From Campylobacter sp. (GTDB taxonomy: Bacteria; Campylobacterota; Campylobacteria; Campylobacterales; Campylobacteraceae), in NCBI GenBank assembly GCA_017940085.1, contig JAGAZK010000134.1, positions 1 to 7,748 on the forward strand: 7,748 bases of DNA, written 5' to 3'. The notes beneath the pieces were generated by a model. It did no database searches and was not told the origin of the DNA. It saw only the letters and a program-made list of their open reading frames with translations. The position numbers and the translations under genes were made by a program. Of this stretch, positions 1 to 7,444 are shown in pieces. Within the stretch, counting starts at the first letter, position 1. Each line of letters starts with the position of its first letter.

Positions 1-570
1 TATTTCGATATGCCGATCCAGCACATAAATGACAAAATGCTAAAAATTATGAAACGCGGAAACGGCAAAAGCGAGATTTTAAATTTGCTAAATTTAATGC
101 GTTTGGCGCCAAATTCATTTTTGCGAACCGGCGTGATAATCGGACACCCGGGTGAGAGTGAGAGCGAATTTAACGAGCTTTGCGAATTTTTAAGTGAGTT
201 TAAATTTGATAGAATTTCAGCCTTTGCTTACTCCAAAGAAGAAGACACGGCTAGTTACTTAATGCCACAACTCCCAACTCGCACTATCACAAAACGGTTA
301 AACAAGCTTGAAAAAATCATAAATAAAGCAATTTCAGAGAGTTTTGAAAGTTTAGTCGGCACTACACAAAGCGTGGAAATCACTGGCATTAGCTCAGAGG
401 GCGAGTTTTTTATGGGTGCAAAATTGGCTTTATGGGACAAAGATATTGATGGCGAGATTTTAATCAACGAAAGCGAGATAGAAAATTTACACACAGGCGA
501 TTTATGCGAATGCGAAATCAGCGAATTCGTAGGCGAAAAACTCATTGCAAAAGCAATAAAGAAAATTTAA
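1..570 (+). CDS. rimO: Ribosomal protein S12 methylthiotransferase RimO, C-terminal part (5' end cut by window)
   Basis: RimO is a radical-SAM iron-sulfur enzyme that adds a methylthio group to a conserved aspartate of ribosomal protein S12. The reading frame is open from base 1, before the first ATG at base 10, so this is the last 189 residues of a larger protein. The N-terminal UPF0004 domain and the CxxxCxxC radical-SAM cluster lie outside the window. What is visible is the end of the radical-SAM barrel: YFDMPIQH at residues 1-8, MKRG shortly after, and the [10 protein letters not shown] strand. A C-terminal TRAM-like beta domain occupies roughly the last 65 residues. PIQH and GHPGE separate it from MiaB, whose counterparts are MPLQSGS and VAYPTE in the other methylthiotransferase gene of this window. 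The stop is 16 bases before the next gene on the same strand, which suggests cotranscription. GC is about 39%, higher than the gene that follows. Confidence 0.93.
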   Translation, partial: YFDMPIQHINDKMLKIMKRGNGKSEILNLLNLMRLAPNSFLRTGVIIGHPGESESEFNELCEFLSEFKFDRISAFAYSKEEDTASYLMPQLPTRTITKRLNKLEKIINKAISESFESLVGTTQSVEITGISSEGEFFMGAKLALWDKDIDGEILINESEIENLHTGDLCECEISEFVGEKLIAKAIKKI

Positions 571-576
571 ATTTAC

Positions 577-581
577 AAGGA
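577..581 (+). promoter_or_regulatory. Ribosome binding site for the small secreted protein
   Basis: AAGGA lies five bases before the ATG at 587, in the 16-base gap after rimO. It is a near-consensus Shine-Dalgarno site and fixes the start of the next gene. Confidence 0.75.
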
Positions 582-586
582 AAATT

Positions 587-961
587 ATGCTTAAAAAACT
601 ATTTTTAGTTATTTTTTTAACTTGTTTTTTAAAAGCAGATTGCAATAGCGAGTTAGATAATGATTTAAAAGATGTGAAATTTCCTATCGTCAATGGCGTA
701 GTTACATTAGAAAAAATTTTTTGCGATAATGAAACTATAAATATAAATTTCATCATTGAAGATACTAAAAATTTTAGAAAAGAAAAATTTAGAGATGAGT
801 TTCAGAAAGAGTTTATAGAAAAATGTAAGCAAAAATATTGCTCTGCCAATCACGATGATTTTATTGATAGCGTTAAAAATCGCAACTGGCTTTTAGAAGT
901 TAGAACTAAAAGTGGCAAATTCACATTTTGGAAAGGGCTAGATAAAAATCAGTGCAAGTAA
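587..961 (+). CDS. Small exported cysteine-rich protein of unknown function
   Basis: I do not recognise this 124-residue protein. It begins with a typical Sec signal peptide: MLKK, a hydrophobic core at residues 5-15, and a probable cleavage site after LKA at residues 16-18. The mature product would be about 106 residues and periplasmic or secreted. It has five cysteines (19, 46, 80, 85, 123), allowing up to two disulfides with one thiol left over. Its centre is rich in lysine, glutamate and phenylalanine (residues 60-82). The start is supported by AAGGA five bases upstream. It sits 16 bases after rimO and 36 bases before the DUF4153-like gene on the same strand. Hand-counted GC is about 27% against about 39% for the rimO part, which fits a recent or lineage-specific gene. 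The lipoprotein alternative is weak, because Phe-Leu-Thr before Cys13 is not a proper lipobox. Confidence 0.75.
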   Translation: MLKKLFLVIFLTCFLKADCNSELDNDLKDVKFPIVNGVVTLEKIFCDNETININFIIEDTKNFRKEKFRDEFQKEFIEKCKQKYCSANHDDFIDSVKNRNWLLEVRTKSGKFTFWKGLDKNQCK

Positions 962-986
962 AATTGTAAATTTAAAACGCAAATTT

Positions 987-992
987 AAAGGT
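987..992 (+). promoter_or_regulatory. Ribosome binding site for the DUF4153-like gene
   Basis: AAAGGT lies five bases before the ATG at 998. The 36-base gap that contains it also holds two copies of AAATTTAAA (968-976 and 981-989) with a 13-base period. No clear -10 box or hairpin is visible, so the gene is probably read from upstream. Confidence 0.65.
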
Positions 993-997
993 AAAAA

Positions 998-2545
998 ATG
1001 AATTTACTCAAAGGAAAAAACTATCTTTTTGAAATCTTAAATAGCTATAAATTTTTCCCAATTTCTACGGTTATTGCGGTATTTTGTGCCGTTATTTTAG
1101 CCATTTTGATATTTGCTCATTTTTACGAGCCAAAATATATAGCAGATATTATTTATTTTTGCCTTATTTTGCTTAGCACATCAGCCTTGTTTGAAAACCT
1201 AAAAATACCGCCAAATAGGCTTTTTCGTATAGTTTTGATTTTTGGTGTGGCGATTTGTTTATATGCCACCACAAATGCTATTTCAAGCAGTGCAAGTGGC
1301 GATTTTGCCGAATTTGGTATATATAAATTCATACTAAATTTAAGCGTTGTTTTTATTTTAATCGCACTTTTTGCACTGCCGATTAAACTAAATATCACGC
1401 TTAGTGCATTTATAGAAGCTTTCGTAGTCGGTGTGATTTTAGGCATTATTTGTCTGATATTTTTCATAACACTACACTCGCTTTTTAGAGTGCAAGATGA
1501 ATTTTTGCCTGCTTCTTTGGTTTTGGCATTTGCATTTTGCTTTGTTTTGCTTCTTGGCAAGGTTGCTTTAAATTTTGTATTTAGCGAAAACAAAATTTTT
1601 AAAATAATCTATTTTTTGACTTTTGTTTATGCCGTAATCTTATGGATTTATCTGCTTTTTAGGGCATTAAATTTAATAAATTCTGACGCAAGTATTGTTC
1701 ATTTGATAGTTTGGTTTAGTGCGTTTTGGCTGATTTTATTTTGGCTAAAAGAAAATAAAAGTAAATTTGATAAATTTTTTGCATTTTGCATACTTGGGCT
1801 TTTGTGCGTTAGTTTTTATGCGATTTTAGTGCGTATAAACCAGCACGGAATTACGCCAAATCGCTATTTTGTCGTGGCTTTTGGGCTTTGGATTTTTTTG
1901 GCTATTTGTTTGACTTTGGCAAATTTAAAACATAAATTTATACTTATTTCTTTTATAGTTATTCTCGCATTGAGCGTGTTTTCGCCGTTAAATTTTTTAA
2001 AAACTAGTATAAATTCGCAGCTTAAAATTTATGAAAATATTGAAATAAAAGATGAAAATTTGGAAAAATTAAAAAGCATTGAAGCTTTTTTTAAAAATTA
2101 CGGCGTTGAATTTAAGCTAAAATCAGCATTATTACAAGCAAAAAATTTCTCAATAAGCATTAAAGAAAATAAAAATAAAATCAACGAAATCGGCGATTTT
2201 GCGTATCACATAAGCATTAACGATTTTGAACCAAAAAATTTCTCGCAAAACGGACTTGATTTCAATCTCACATACAAAGACATAAAAGTTTTTGATAAAA
2301 ACGAAAGTGTGTTTGAGCTTGATTTTGGCGAATATATCGCTAAAAAGCACAATATAAACAAAAATTGCGAGATTGAATTTTGCCATTTTGAGATAGATTT
2401 AGACGAAATTTTGTTTGAAAATAATAAATTAAAATGCAAAATTGCTCCATATAAAGGTAGCGTTGATAACCCTTTTTCAATCAAAGGCGTAAAAAGTAGC
2501 TTTGTAGAAATTAAATACGATTTTTATTTCACGGTGAAAAAATGA
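998..2545 (+). CDS. DUF4153-like polytopic inner-membrane protein with C-terminal extracytoplasmic domain
   Basis: This 515-residue protein has about 11 hydrophobic spans between residues 20 and 330, followed by a soluble region of about 180 residues that is rich in lysine, asparagine and glutamate. Residues 279-290 read RINQHGITPNRY between the last two or three spans. This resembles the R-I-x-Q-x-G-x-T-x-x-R-Y signature I associate with DUF4153, a membrane family without an established biochemical role. The usual DUF4153 layout of membrane bundle plus extracytoplasmic tail also fits. The start follows an AAAGGT ribosome site. The stop overlaps the tilS start as ATGA (2542-2545), so the two are translationally coupled. 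Base composition is low-GC but ordinary for the region. The family assignment rests on one motif and topology; the function is unknown. Confidence 0.72.
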   Translation: MNLLKGKNYLFEILNSYKFFPISTVIAVFCAVILAILIFAHFYEPKYIADIIYFCLILLSTSALFENLKIPPNRLFRIVLIFGVAICLYATTNAISSSASGDFAEFGIYKFILNLSVVFILIALFALPIKLNITLSAFIEAFVVGVILGIICLIFFITLHSLFRVQDEFLPASLVLAFAFCFVLLLGKVALNFVFSENKIFKIIYFLTFVYAVILWIYLLFRALNLINSDASIVHLIVWFSAFWLILFWLKENKSKFDKFFAFCILGLLCVSFYAILVRINQHGITPNRYFVVAFGLWIFLAICLTLANLKHKFILISFIVILALSVFSPLNFLKTSINSQLKIYENIEIKDENLEKLKSIEAFFKNYGVEFKLKSALLQAKNFSISIKENKNKINEIGDFAYHISINDFEPKNFSQNGLDFNLTYKDIKVFDKNESVFELDFGEYIAKKHNINKNCEIEFCHFEIDLDEILFENNKLKCKIAPYKGSVDNPFSIKGVKSSFVEIKYDFYFTVKK

Positions 2546-3525
2546 AAAATTTGATTATTGATAGCGAGATTTTGGATTTTTTGCGGGGTAGGAAAAATTT
2601 ACTAGCTTTTTCGCATGGGAGCGACAGCACGGCGCTTTTTTACACGCTTTTAAATTTGGGCGTTAAATTTGATTGTGCTTTTGTGAATTATAAAACTAGA
2701 AAACAAAGCGACGAAGAAGAAAATAGCGCAAAAGAGCTTTGCGAGAAATTTGGCGTAAATTTATTTATCAAAACTGCTTCGCTTGATTTGCAAAATAGTT
2801 CAAATTTTGAAAATATCGCACGGCAAATTCGCTATGAATTTTTTGATGAAATTGCCGTTAAATTTGGCTTTAATACGCTTATCACAGCACACCAATTAAA
2901 CGATAAATTTGAGTGGTTTTTAATGCAACTTGGACGAGGCGCAGGTTTAGCAAATCTGCTTGGCTTTGAAAAAATCGAAAATCGCACAAATTTCACACTC
3001 GTGCGACCTTTTTTTAACATTAGCAAAACGCAAATTTTAAAGTTTTTAAGTGAAAATAAAATTCAATTTTTTAACGACATTTCAAACGAAAATATCAAAT
3101 TTAAAAGGAATTTTATAAGAAGCGAATTTAGTGATAAATTTATGGCTCGTTATGAAAGCGGTATCAAAAAATCAATGCAGTTTTTGCAAAACGATAAAAA
3201 AGCGATTTTGGGCGAATTTGTTTATAGCGATGATGAATTTTTTATCGTCAAAAAAGATAAATTTGCTCTAAATTTAATTGATAAAGCGTGTAAAATTTTA
3301 GGTATCGTTTTAAGCCAAAAAACTCGCCAAGAATGCGAGAAAAGTGATTGTGTGGTATCGCATAAAATCGCAGTCGCTAGTAATGAAAAATATTATTTTA
3401 TCGCCCCGTATATCAAAACAAAAATGGATAAAAAATTTAAAGAAAAATGTCGCAAAAACAAAATCCCACCGCTAATTCGTGGATATTTGAGTATTAATTC
3501 GAATTTGAATAAATTGAAAGTTTAA
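2542..3525 (+). CDS. tilS: tRNA(Ile)-lysidine synthase TilS
   Basis: TilS uses ATP to join lysine to cytidine 34 of the CAU-anticodon tRNA-Ile, so that it reads AUA instead of AUG; it is essential in most bacteria. The PP-loop is at residues 24-29, SHGSDS, followed by TALFY. The family norm is SGGxDS, so the first glycine is histidine here. Other family marks are the TAHQLNDKFEW block at 115-125, where most TilS have H-x-x-DDQxET, the GRGAGLANLLG loop at 131-141, and RNFIRSEF at 189-196. Near the end KNKIPPLIRGYL (305-316) resembles the TilS C-terminal domain. At 327 residues it is a short form, about 100 residues shorter than E. coli TilS. Its ATG overlaps the previous stop by four bases and has only a weak GGTG upstream, so coupling probably drives initiation. 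Its 3' end overlaps the opposing gene by 32 bases. Confidence 0.9.
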   Translation: MKNLIIDSEILDFLRGRKNLLAFSHGSDSTALFYTLLNLGVKFDCAFVNYKTRKQSDEEENSAKELCEKFGVNLFIKTASLDLQNSSNFENIARQIRYEFFDEIAVKFGFNTLITAHQLNDKFEWFLMQLGRGAGLANLLGFEKIENRTNFTLVRPFFNISKTQILKFLSENKIQFFNDISNENIKFKRNFIRSEFSDKFMARYESGIKKSMQFLQNDKKAILGEFVYSDDEFFIVKKDKFALNLIDKACKILGIVLSQKTRQECEKSDCVVSHKIAVASNEKYYFIAPYIKTKMDKKFKEKCRKNKIPPLIRGYLSINSNLNKLKV

Positions 3526-4018
3526 ATTTGGTTTGAATTTGGTCTTTTGAGCTTTTGATTGATACTGGAAAATCTACTTTGATTATGTTGTCGCAGTTAT
3601 TTACAAAATCCAAAAATTCATAAATCTTACTTGAATCTTTAATATTTGTGCTGACATTTAATTCATAGCGAGAAAAAGTCTCATTTGCATCTGTCGGCGG
3701 TAGCCTATCAAGCTTAATATCTTTGAAAAATTTATTCAAATAAGCTATAAATTTTTGCTCACTAAAATCATTTCTAAATGAGTTTAAAATCTTGGCATTT
3801 TGGGTTTGGAGTTGGTTTAATTCATTGAATCTAGCGTCATAAATTTGCTGGATTTTATCTAAATTTACGATTTTGTCATTGTTATTGTTTTTGGCTATTT
3901 TGTATTCTCTGATACTTGGCATTATTAGCGTAAATATCAAAAACGCACAAAGTGCGATTAAAACGACAACAAAAACTAGCGATTTTAAAACATCAGATTC
4001 TTCAAAATTTTCACTCAT
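3494..4018 (-). CDS. PilO/GspM-like bitopic inner-membrane protein
   Basis: This 174-residue protein has a short acidic cytoplasmic start (MSENFEESD), one membrane span at about residues 12-34, a predicted helical or coiled-coil stretch at about 45-100, and a small alpha/beta domain at about 105-170. That domain includes YELNVSTNIKDSSKIYEFLD (118-137) and a final strand pair. The architecture and position match PilO of type IV pili, or GspM of type II secretion, which pairs with PilN in the periplasm to form the inner-membrane alignment platform. The ATG overlaps the preceding PilN-like stop by eight bases, so the two are coupled. It is the last gene of the operon. Its last nine codons and stop lie opposite the end of tilS. 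The sequence is too divergent for certainty; a generic membrane-anchored structural protein is the alternative. Confidence 0.55.
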   Translation of the reverse strand: MSENFEESDVLKSLVFVVVLIALCAFLIFTLIMPSIREYKIAKNNNNDKIVNLDKIQQIYDARFNELNQLQTQNAKILNSFRNDFSEQKFIAYLNKFFKDIKLDRLPPTDANETFSRYELNVSTNIKDSSKIYEFLDFVNNCDNIIKVDFPVSIKSSKDQIQTKFKLSIYSNSN

Positions 4019-4529
4019 CTAAACTCGTTTCCATTTTATTTACGCTAGTAAAATTATACCAGCCATTGTTGATTTGATAAAACTCGGTTGTTGTTTTGCT
4101 AAATACTGATTTGAGCGGTGCTTCCATCAGTAGATTAAAGGCATTTTTTGTAGGCGTTTGACCTTTGATGATTAATTCATTTTTATCTAAATAAATATCA
4201 TTTATGGTTATAGAATCAGGCACTAGGTCAAGTAAATTTTTTAGGCTTTTTTTGAGCATTTCATTTGATGAATAAACGCCCAAAATCAAATCTCTGTCAT
4301 TAATTAATTTTTGGGTATCAAATTTGATTTGCTCGATTTCTTGAAATTTTTCATCATAGCGTTTTTGTTCTATTTGGCTGTTGTTGTTGATATAAAATGT
4401 AGAATACGAAATAAAAGAAGCCAAAATCACAAAGAAAAACACAGCCAAAATAATCAAAAAAATCCAAATTTTAGTAATTACTGAAAAAATTGGTTTGAGT
4501 TTTGGTTTGATAAAACTATAGCTTTTCAT
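4011..4529 (-). CDS. PilN-like bitopic inner-membrane protein
   Basis: This 172-residue protein has a basic N-terminus (MKSYSFIKPKLKP), one membrane span at about residues 21-43, a heptad-like helix at about 50-85, and a small periplasmic domain from about 90 to 165. The pattern LLDLVPDSITINDIYLDKNE (99-118) followed by LIIKGQTPTKNAFNLL is what PilN and the periplasmic part of GspL show: a helix, a P-x-x-I-x-I-x-x-I strand, an ELIIKG strand and a second helix. PilN normally binds PilM through its N-terminal tail and PilO through its periplasmic domain. Both putative partners flank it, overlapping by 14 bases upstream and 8 bases downstream. An AAAGAGAA stretch lies just before the ATG. Of the three genes in this trio it is the one most confidently matched to its family by pattern; no search was run. 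Confidence 0.62.
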   Translation of the reverse strand: MKSYSFIKPKLKPIFSVITKIWIFLIILAVFFFVILASFISYSTFYINNNSQIEQKRYDEKFQEIEQIKFDTQKLINDRDLILGVYSSNEMLKKSLKNLLDLVPDSITINDIYLDKNELIIKGQTPTKNAFNLLMEAPLKSVFSKTTTEFYQINNGWYNFTSVNKMETSLDE

Positions 4530-5517
4530 TTAATTCTCTTTTGACGATTCTAATTAAATCTTGATTAGCATCGGCTTCGTAAATAATTGGCTCGATTAAA
4601 AACTCTGTTTGGATAGTCTCGCTCAAATGGTCATCAAATTCAATCGCATCAAAAATCACGACAGATTCGATAAAATCGCTATTATAGAGCTTGTTTGAAT
4701 AATATTCTTTGACGCCGATTTTTATATTTTCAATTAGTTTTGCGAGTTTGCCGAGATTTGCGACAGATCTTTCGATGTCTATTTCTTCGTCATCTTCTTC
4801 TATAGTTTGAATATCTTGAAAACTTCCATCGCTAAATCCGACATCAACTGAATCAATATCTTGGAGAGTTTCTAAATTTATTAATTTATCTTCTTCGTCT
4901 GCAATAATATCGTCTAAATTTGTCGTATCGATAGACTTTAAGACCTTGTCATCTACGATAGGATCTTCTTTTGTGTCGTTGTTGAAATATTTGCCAAATT
5001 TCATTTTGTCATTTCTAAAAATCATCATTGTAGTGCTATAATCCCTAGCATAAACATACAAAGTCAGTTTATCATCTACTTTGTTTTGGACTATTCTTTC
5101 ATAAAGAAGCGAAAATGGTGAATAAACAAGGTCCATTTTTATGTTGTTAAGCAGTCTTTTGGTATCTACAAATTCGCTATTTGATACAAATATTGACCAC
5201 CCACTTGGCATTTTTACGATTTGCGATGTGCTTGGGTCTATGCCAAATTTTCTGTATTGTTTGCCTTGTGGCAAAACCCATTGTTTGGAAGTATGGAGCA
5301 ATACCGAAATATACGAGTGATAGGCGTTTTTTGATTCTTTTTTGATAAGTTTGTTAAAAGTGGGATCTATTCTTGAATTTACAATATCAAATTTGGTTTT
5401 TATTGTTTTGATGATTTTTGATTTTCTAACAAATTCGCCGTAAATTTTGCAATCTTTGTCATCAATTACGACAGTGATATAAAAATTTGTCAAAAAACTT
5501 CTGACCCAATTAAACAT
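4516..5517 (-). CDS. PilM/GspL-like cytoplasmic platform protein with acidic insert
   Basis: This 333-residue soluble protein has no signal peptide or membrane span. I infer a degenerate actin-like PilM or GspL fold from beta-rich segments (ITVVIDDKDCKIYGEFV near the start; LTLYVYARDYSTTMMIFRND at about 151-170) and from its place before PilN- and PilO-like genes. I see no clear nucleotide-binding motif. Residues about 181-250 are strikingly acidic: 25 Asp/Glu against 4 Lys in about 68 residues. This looks like a flexible insert between the folded parts. I chose the ATG at 5517, which begins MFNWVRSFLTNF and has GGGG six bases upstream. A TTG at 5541 would add eight residues (MKICFGAC) but has no ribosome site. 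The gene starts 42 bases after the acyltransferase stop and overlaps the PilN-like gene by 14 bases. It belongs to a conserved Campylobacter gene set that I recall as Cj0456c to Cj0454c; the function is unproven. Confidence 0.5.
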   Translation of the reverse strand: MFNWVRSFLTNFYITVVIDDKDCKIYGEFVRKSKIIKTIKTKFDIVNSRIDPTFNKLIKKESKNAYHSYISVLLHTSKQWVLPQGKQYRKFGIDPSTSQIVKMPSGWSIFVSNSEFVDTKRLLNNIKMDLVYSPFSLLYERIVQNKVDDKLTLYVYARDYSTTMMIFRNDKMKFGKYFNNDTKEDPIVDDKVLKSIDTTNLDDIIADEEDKLINLETLQDIDSVDVGFSDGSFQDIQTIEEDDEEIDIERSVANLGKLAKLIENIKIGVKEYYSNKLYNSDFIESVVIFDAIEFDDHLSETIQTEFLIEPIIYEADANQDLIRIVKRELNEKL

Positions 5518-5559
5518 ACACGCCCCAAAACAAATTTTCAAATACTATCAAATTTAGCA

Positions 5560-6177
5560 TTAAAAAGACTTTATAAGCCTTTGATAAAGCAAATCTTTGG
5601 CAGTTTGTAGATCTAAATTTTCTATGCTAAAAGGTTCGCTTATTTTATAATAAATCGTGCTAAATGGCTTTGGTAAAATCATTTTATCCCAGCTTTTAAA
5701 TTGCCAAAATTTACTCGCATTATAATCTAAAATCACGATTTTAGAATTTGTTTTTTGTGGAATTATCACACAGCCATCAGAAATACTATGTCTTGGACCT
5801 CTTGGACCATCAGGAGTAATAGCAATGTCTGTGCCGTTTTTGATCTCTTTAAATGCGGTAGCTAAAGCTCTTGCAGCGTTTTTGGATGAACTTCCACGAA
5901 CTGAGCCTATACCAAAATGCGAAATTATTCTTGTAATGATTTCTCCGTCTTTGTGATCCGAAATAATTACTTTTGCTGCTTTGTTTTTCCACCAAATTTT
6001 AAAAACAAAAGGCATCATTGCAAGTTTGCCATGCCAAAATAGCACCACACAAGGCTCTTTTGGGATAGTTTGACCGATGTATTTTTTCTTGCAAGTTAGA
6101 AAAATAAGCCACATAAAAAATAATATTAAATATTCAGCAATAATTATAATAAATTTGTCTTTAAATGATCTGCCCAT
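5560..6177 (-). CDS. DUF374 lysophospholipid acyltransferase-family protein
   Basis: This 205-residue protein belongs by motif to DUF374, a branch of the lysophospholipid acyltransferase superfamily that transfers acyl chains to membrane lipids or lipid A-like acceptors. It begins with one hydrophobic anchor at about residues 8-28. The catalytic-type histidine is at 49 in [11 protein letters not shown], in place of the usual HxxxxD motif. It is followed by ISDHKDGE (72-79), [13 protein letters not shown] (93-105) and the acceptor motif TPDGPRGP (121-128), all characteristic of DUF374. Its exact substrate cannot be read from sequence. The ATG lies inside the end of miaB (17-base overlap), and the same miaB-DUF374 order is, as I recall, found in Helicobacter pylori (HP0269-HP0270), so the pairing is old. 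It could contribute to phospholipid or lipooligosaccharide acylation in the inner membrane. Confidence 0.85.
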   Translation of the reverse strand: MGRSFKDKFIIIIAEYLILFFMWLIFLTCKKKYIGQTIPKEPCVVLFWHGKLAMMPFVFKIWWKNKAAKVIISDHKDGEIITRIISHFGIGSVRGSSSKNAARALATAFKEIKNGTDIAITPDGPRGPRHSISDGCVIIPQKTNSKIVILDYNASKFWQFKSWDKMILPKPFSTIYYKISEPFSIENLDLQTAKDLLYQRLIKSF

Positions 6178-7444
6178 TTAAAACCATTCTTTTTGGATCT
6201 GTGATTTTGACATTTTTAAACTGCCCAAGCAGTTCTTCGCTGCCATTTACTTGAACACAAAAATTATTATAACTCCTACCGCTAACTTGCCCACCACTTC
6301 TTAGCTCATCAAAATAAACTTCTAAAATTTGATCTTTTAAATTTGCTGTGATTTCATCTAAAATTTCATTATGAAAAGACTGCAAATGTGTCAGTCGCTC
6401 ACTTGCAATTTTATCATCAATTAGGGGCAAATTCGCAGCAGGAGTTAGTGGGCGTGGGCTAAATTTAAAAGAAAAAATTTGCTCAAACCTTACTTTTTCA
6501 ATAACTTCCATAGTATCATTAAAATCAGCTTCATTCTCAGTCGGATAAGCTACGATTATATCAGTAGAAATATTTAAATTTGGATTTAATTCTCTAAGCC
6601 TTAACGCACGGTCCAAAAACCACTCTTTACTGTAACCTCTTTTCATATCACGCAAAACCTTAGTTGAACCGCTTTGAAGTGGCATGTGGATTGATTTGCA
6701 AATTTTTGGATTTTTGCTAAAAGTTTGTAAAAATTTATCGTCCATGTGAAGTGGGTGAGGGCTAGTAAAGCGAATTCTCTCAATGCCAGAAATCTCGCTA
6801 ATTTCATTTAACAAATCGCTAAAATCCATTTTTTCGTGTGAATTTGAAAATCTTTTGCCGTAATTATTTACATTTTGACCAAGCAAAAATACTTCTCTAA
6901 CACCATTTTTAGCTGATTTTTCTACTTCATTTAAAATTATTTTTTTAGGTATGCTAATTTCATTGCCTCTGGTTTGCGGAACTATGCAATAAGCACATTT
7001 TTTATCACAACCTATCATAATATTTATGTAGCTTTTGTAAGGATTGCTTCTATAATCGCTAAATTCATAATCGCTTTCGTCATTTTGTGTATCAATACTG
7101 ACGAATTTAGGCGTTTTGACAGCGGTTTTTATCTTAGATACATTTCTAGCACCAAGCACAAAATCAACTTGTGGGGCTTTTTTGATGATTTGTGATCCCA
7201 AATGACTTGCTGTGCAGCCGCAAACTCCGATTTTGGCGTGTTTTTGTTTTTGCAAACTAAGTGAGCCAATCTCGCTAAATAGTTTATTTACTGGCTTTTC
7301 TCTAACAGAGCAAGTGTTTATGATGATGAGATCTGCGGATTTGACATCATTTGTAAGTTCGTATTCGTCTTTTAGCTCAGCGATGATATGTTCGCTATCA
7401 CGGACATTCATCGCACAGCCCAAAGTTTGAACAAAAAGCTTCAA
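6161..7444 (-). CDS. miaB: tRNA-2-methylthio-N6-dimethylallyladenosine synthase MiaB
   Basis: MiaB is a radical-SAM enzyme with two iron-sulfur clusters that methylthiolates i6A37 of tRNAs reading UNN codons. With a start at 7444 the protein has 427 residues, normal for the family. The N-terminal cluster cysteines are in QTLGC (10), NTC (45) and CGC (77 the likely ligand, 75 nearby). The radical-SAM motif CDKKCAYC has Cys146, 150 and 153. Further marks are [31 protein letters not shown] and a C-terminal TRAM domain over about the last 60 residues. I prefer the TTG at 7444, because [10 protein letters not shown] matches where homologues begin and because it forms a TTGA overlap with the preceding stop. 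A TTG at 7465 (434 residues, MLRSAYT extension) is the alternative; no in-frame ATG precedes the first essential cysteine. It is second in the minus-strand operon. Confidence 0.95.
   Translation of the reverse strand: MKLFVQTLGCAMNVRDSEHIIAELKDEYELTNDVKSADLIIINTCSVREKPVNKLFSEIGSLSLQKQKHAKIGVCGCTASHLGSQIIKKAPQVDFVLGARNVSKIKTAVKTPKFVSIDTQNDESDYEFSDYRSNPYKSYINIMIGCDKKCAYCIVPQTRGNEISIPKKIILNEVEKSAKNGVREVFLLGQNVNNYGKRFSNSHEKMDFSDLLNEISEISGIERIRFTSPHPLHMDDKFLQTFSKNPKICKSIHMPLQSGSTKVLRDMKRGYSKEWFLDRALRLRELNPNLNISTDIIVAYPTENEADFNDTMEVIEKVRFEQIFSFKFSPRPLTPAANLPLIDDKIASERLTHLQSFHNEILDEITANLKDQILEVYFDELRSGGQVSGRSYNNFCVQVNGSEELLGQFKNVKITDPKRMVLNGQII

Noticed and set aside
587..643. Lipoprotein signal in the small secreted protein
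   Set aside because: Cys13 is preceded by Phe-Leu-Thr, which does not fit a lipobox, while LKA followed by Asp gives a better signal peptidase I site.
502..756. Minus-strand open frame across the rimO end and the start of the small secreted gene
   Set aside because: It crosses two supported genes in antisense and has a low-complexity hydrophobic product; the plus-strand gene has a ribosome site and signal peptide.
968..989. Two AAATTTAAA copies with a 13-base period before the DUF4153-like gene, and a similar AAATTTAAATTT before the small secreted gene (563-574), as possible insertion scars or operators
   Set aside because: The same word occurs inside genes (for example near 1921, 3099 and 3436) and at other junctions, so it reflects genome composition more than a specific element.
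1153..1593. Minus-strand open frame of 146 codons inside the DUF4153-like gene
   Set aside because: It lies wholly antisense to a clear membrane-protein frame, is Lys/Ser rich without recognisable motifs, and matches the pattern of a shadow frame.
3494..3560. Intrinsic terminator at the convergent junction
   Set aside because: The bases around both stops are AT-rich but I found no GC-rich inverted repeat followed by a T run on either strand.
5518..5541. TTG start at 5541 for the PilM-like gene, and a TAGTAT -10-like word in the 42-base gap as an internal promoter
   Set aside because: The TTG has no ribosome site, while the ATG at 5517 has GGGG upstream. The -10-like word matches only four of six positions and would place the transcript start almost on the start codon.
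6974..7430. Two plus-strand open frames (6974-7195 and 7212-7430) opposite miaB
   Set aside because: They are antisense to conserved miaB coding sequence, including the cluster cysteines, and I recognise nothing in them.
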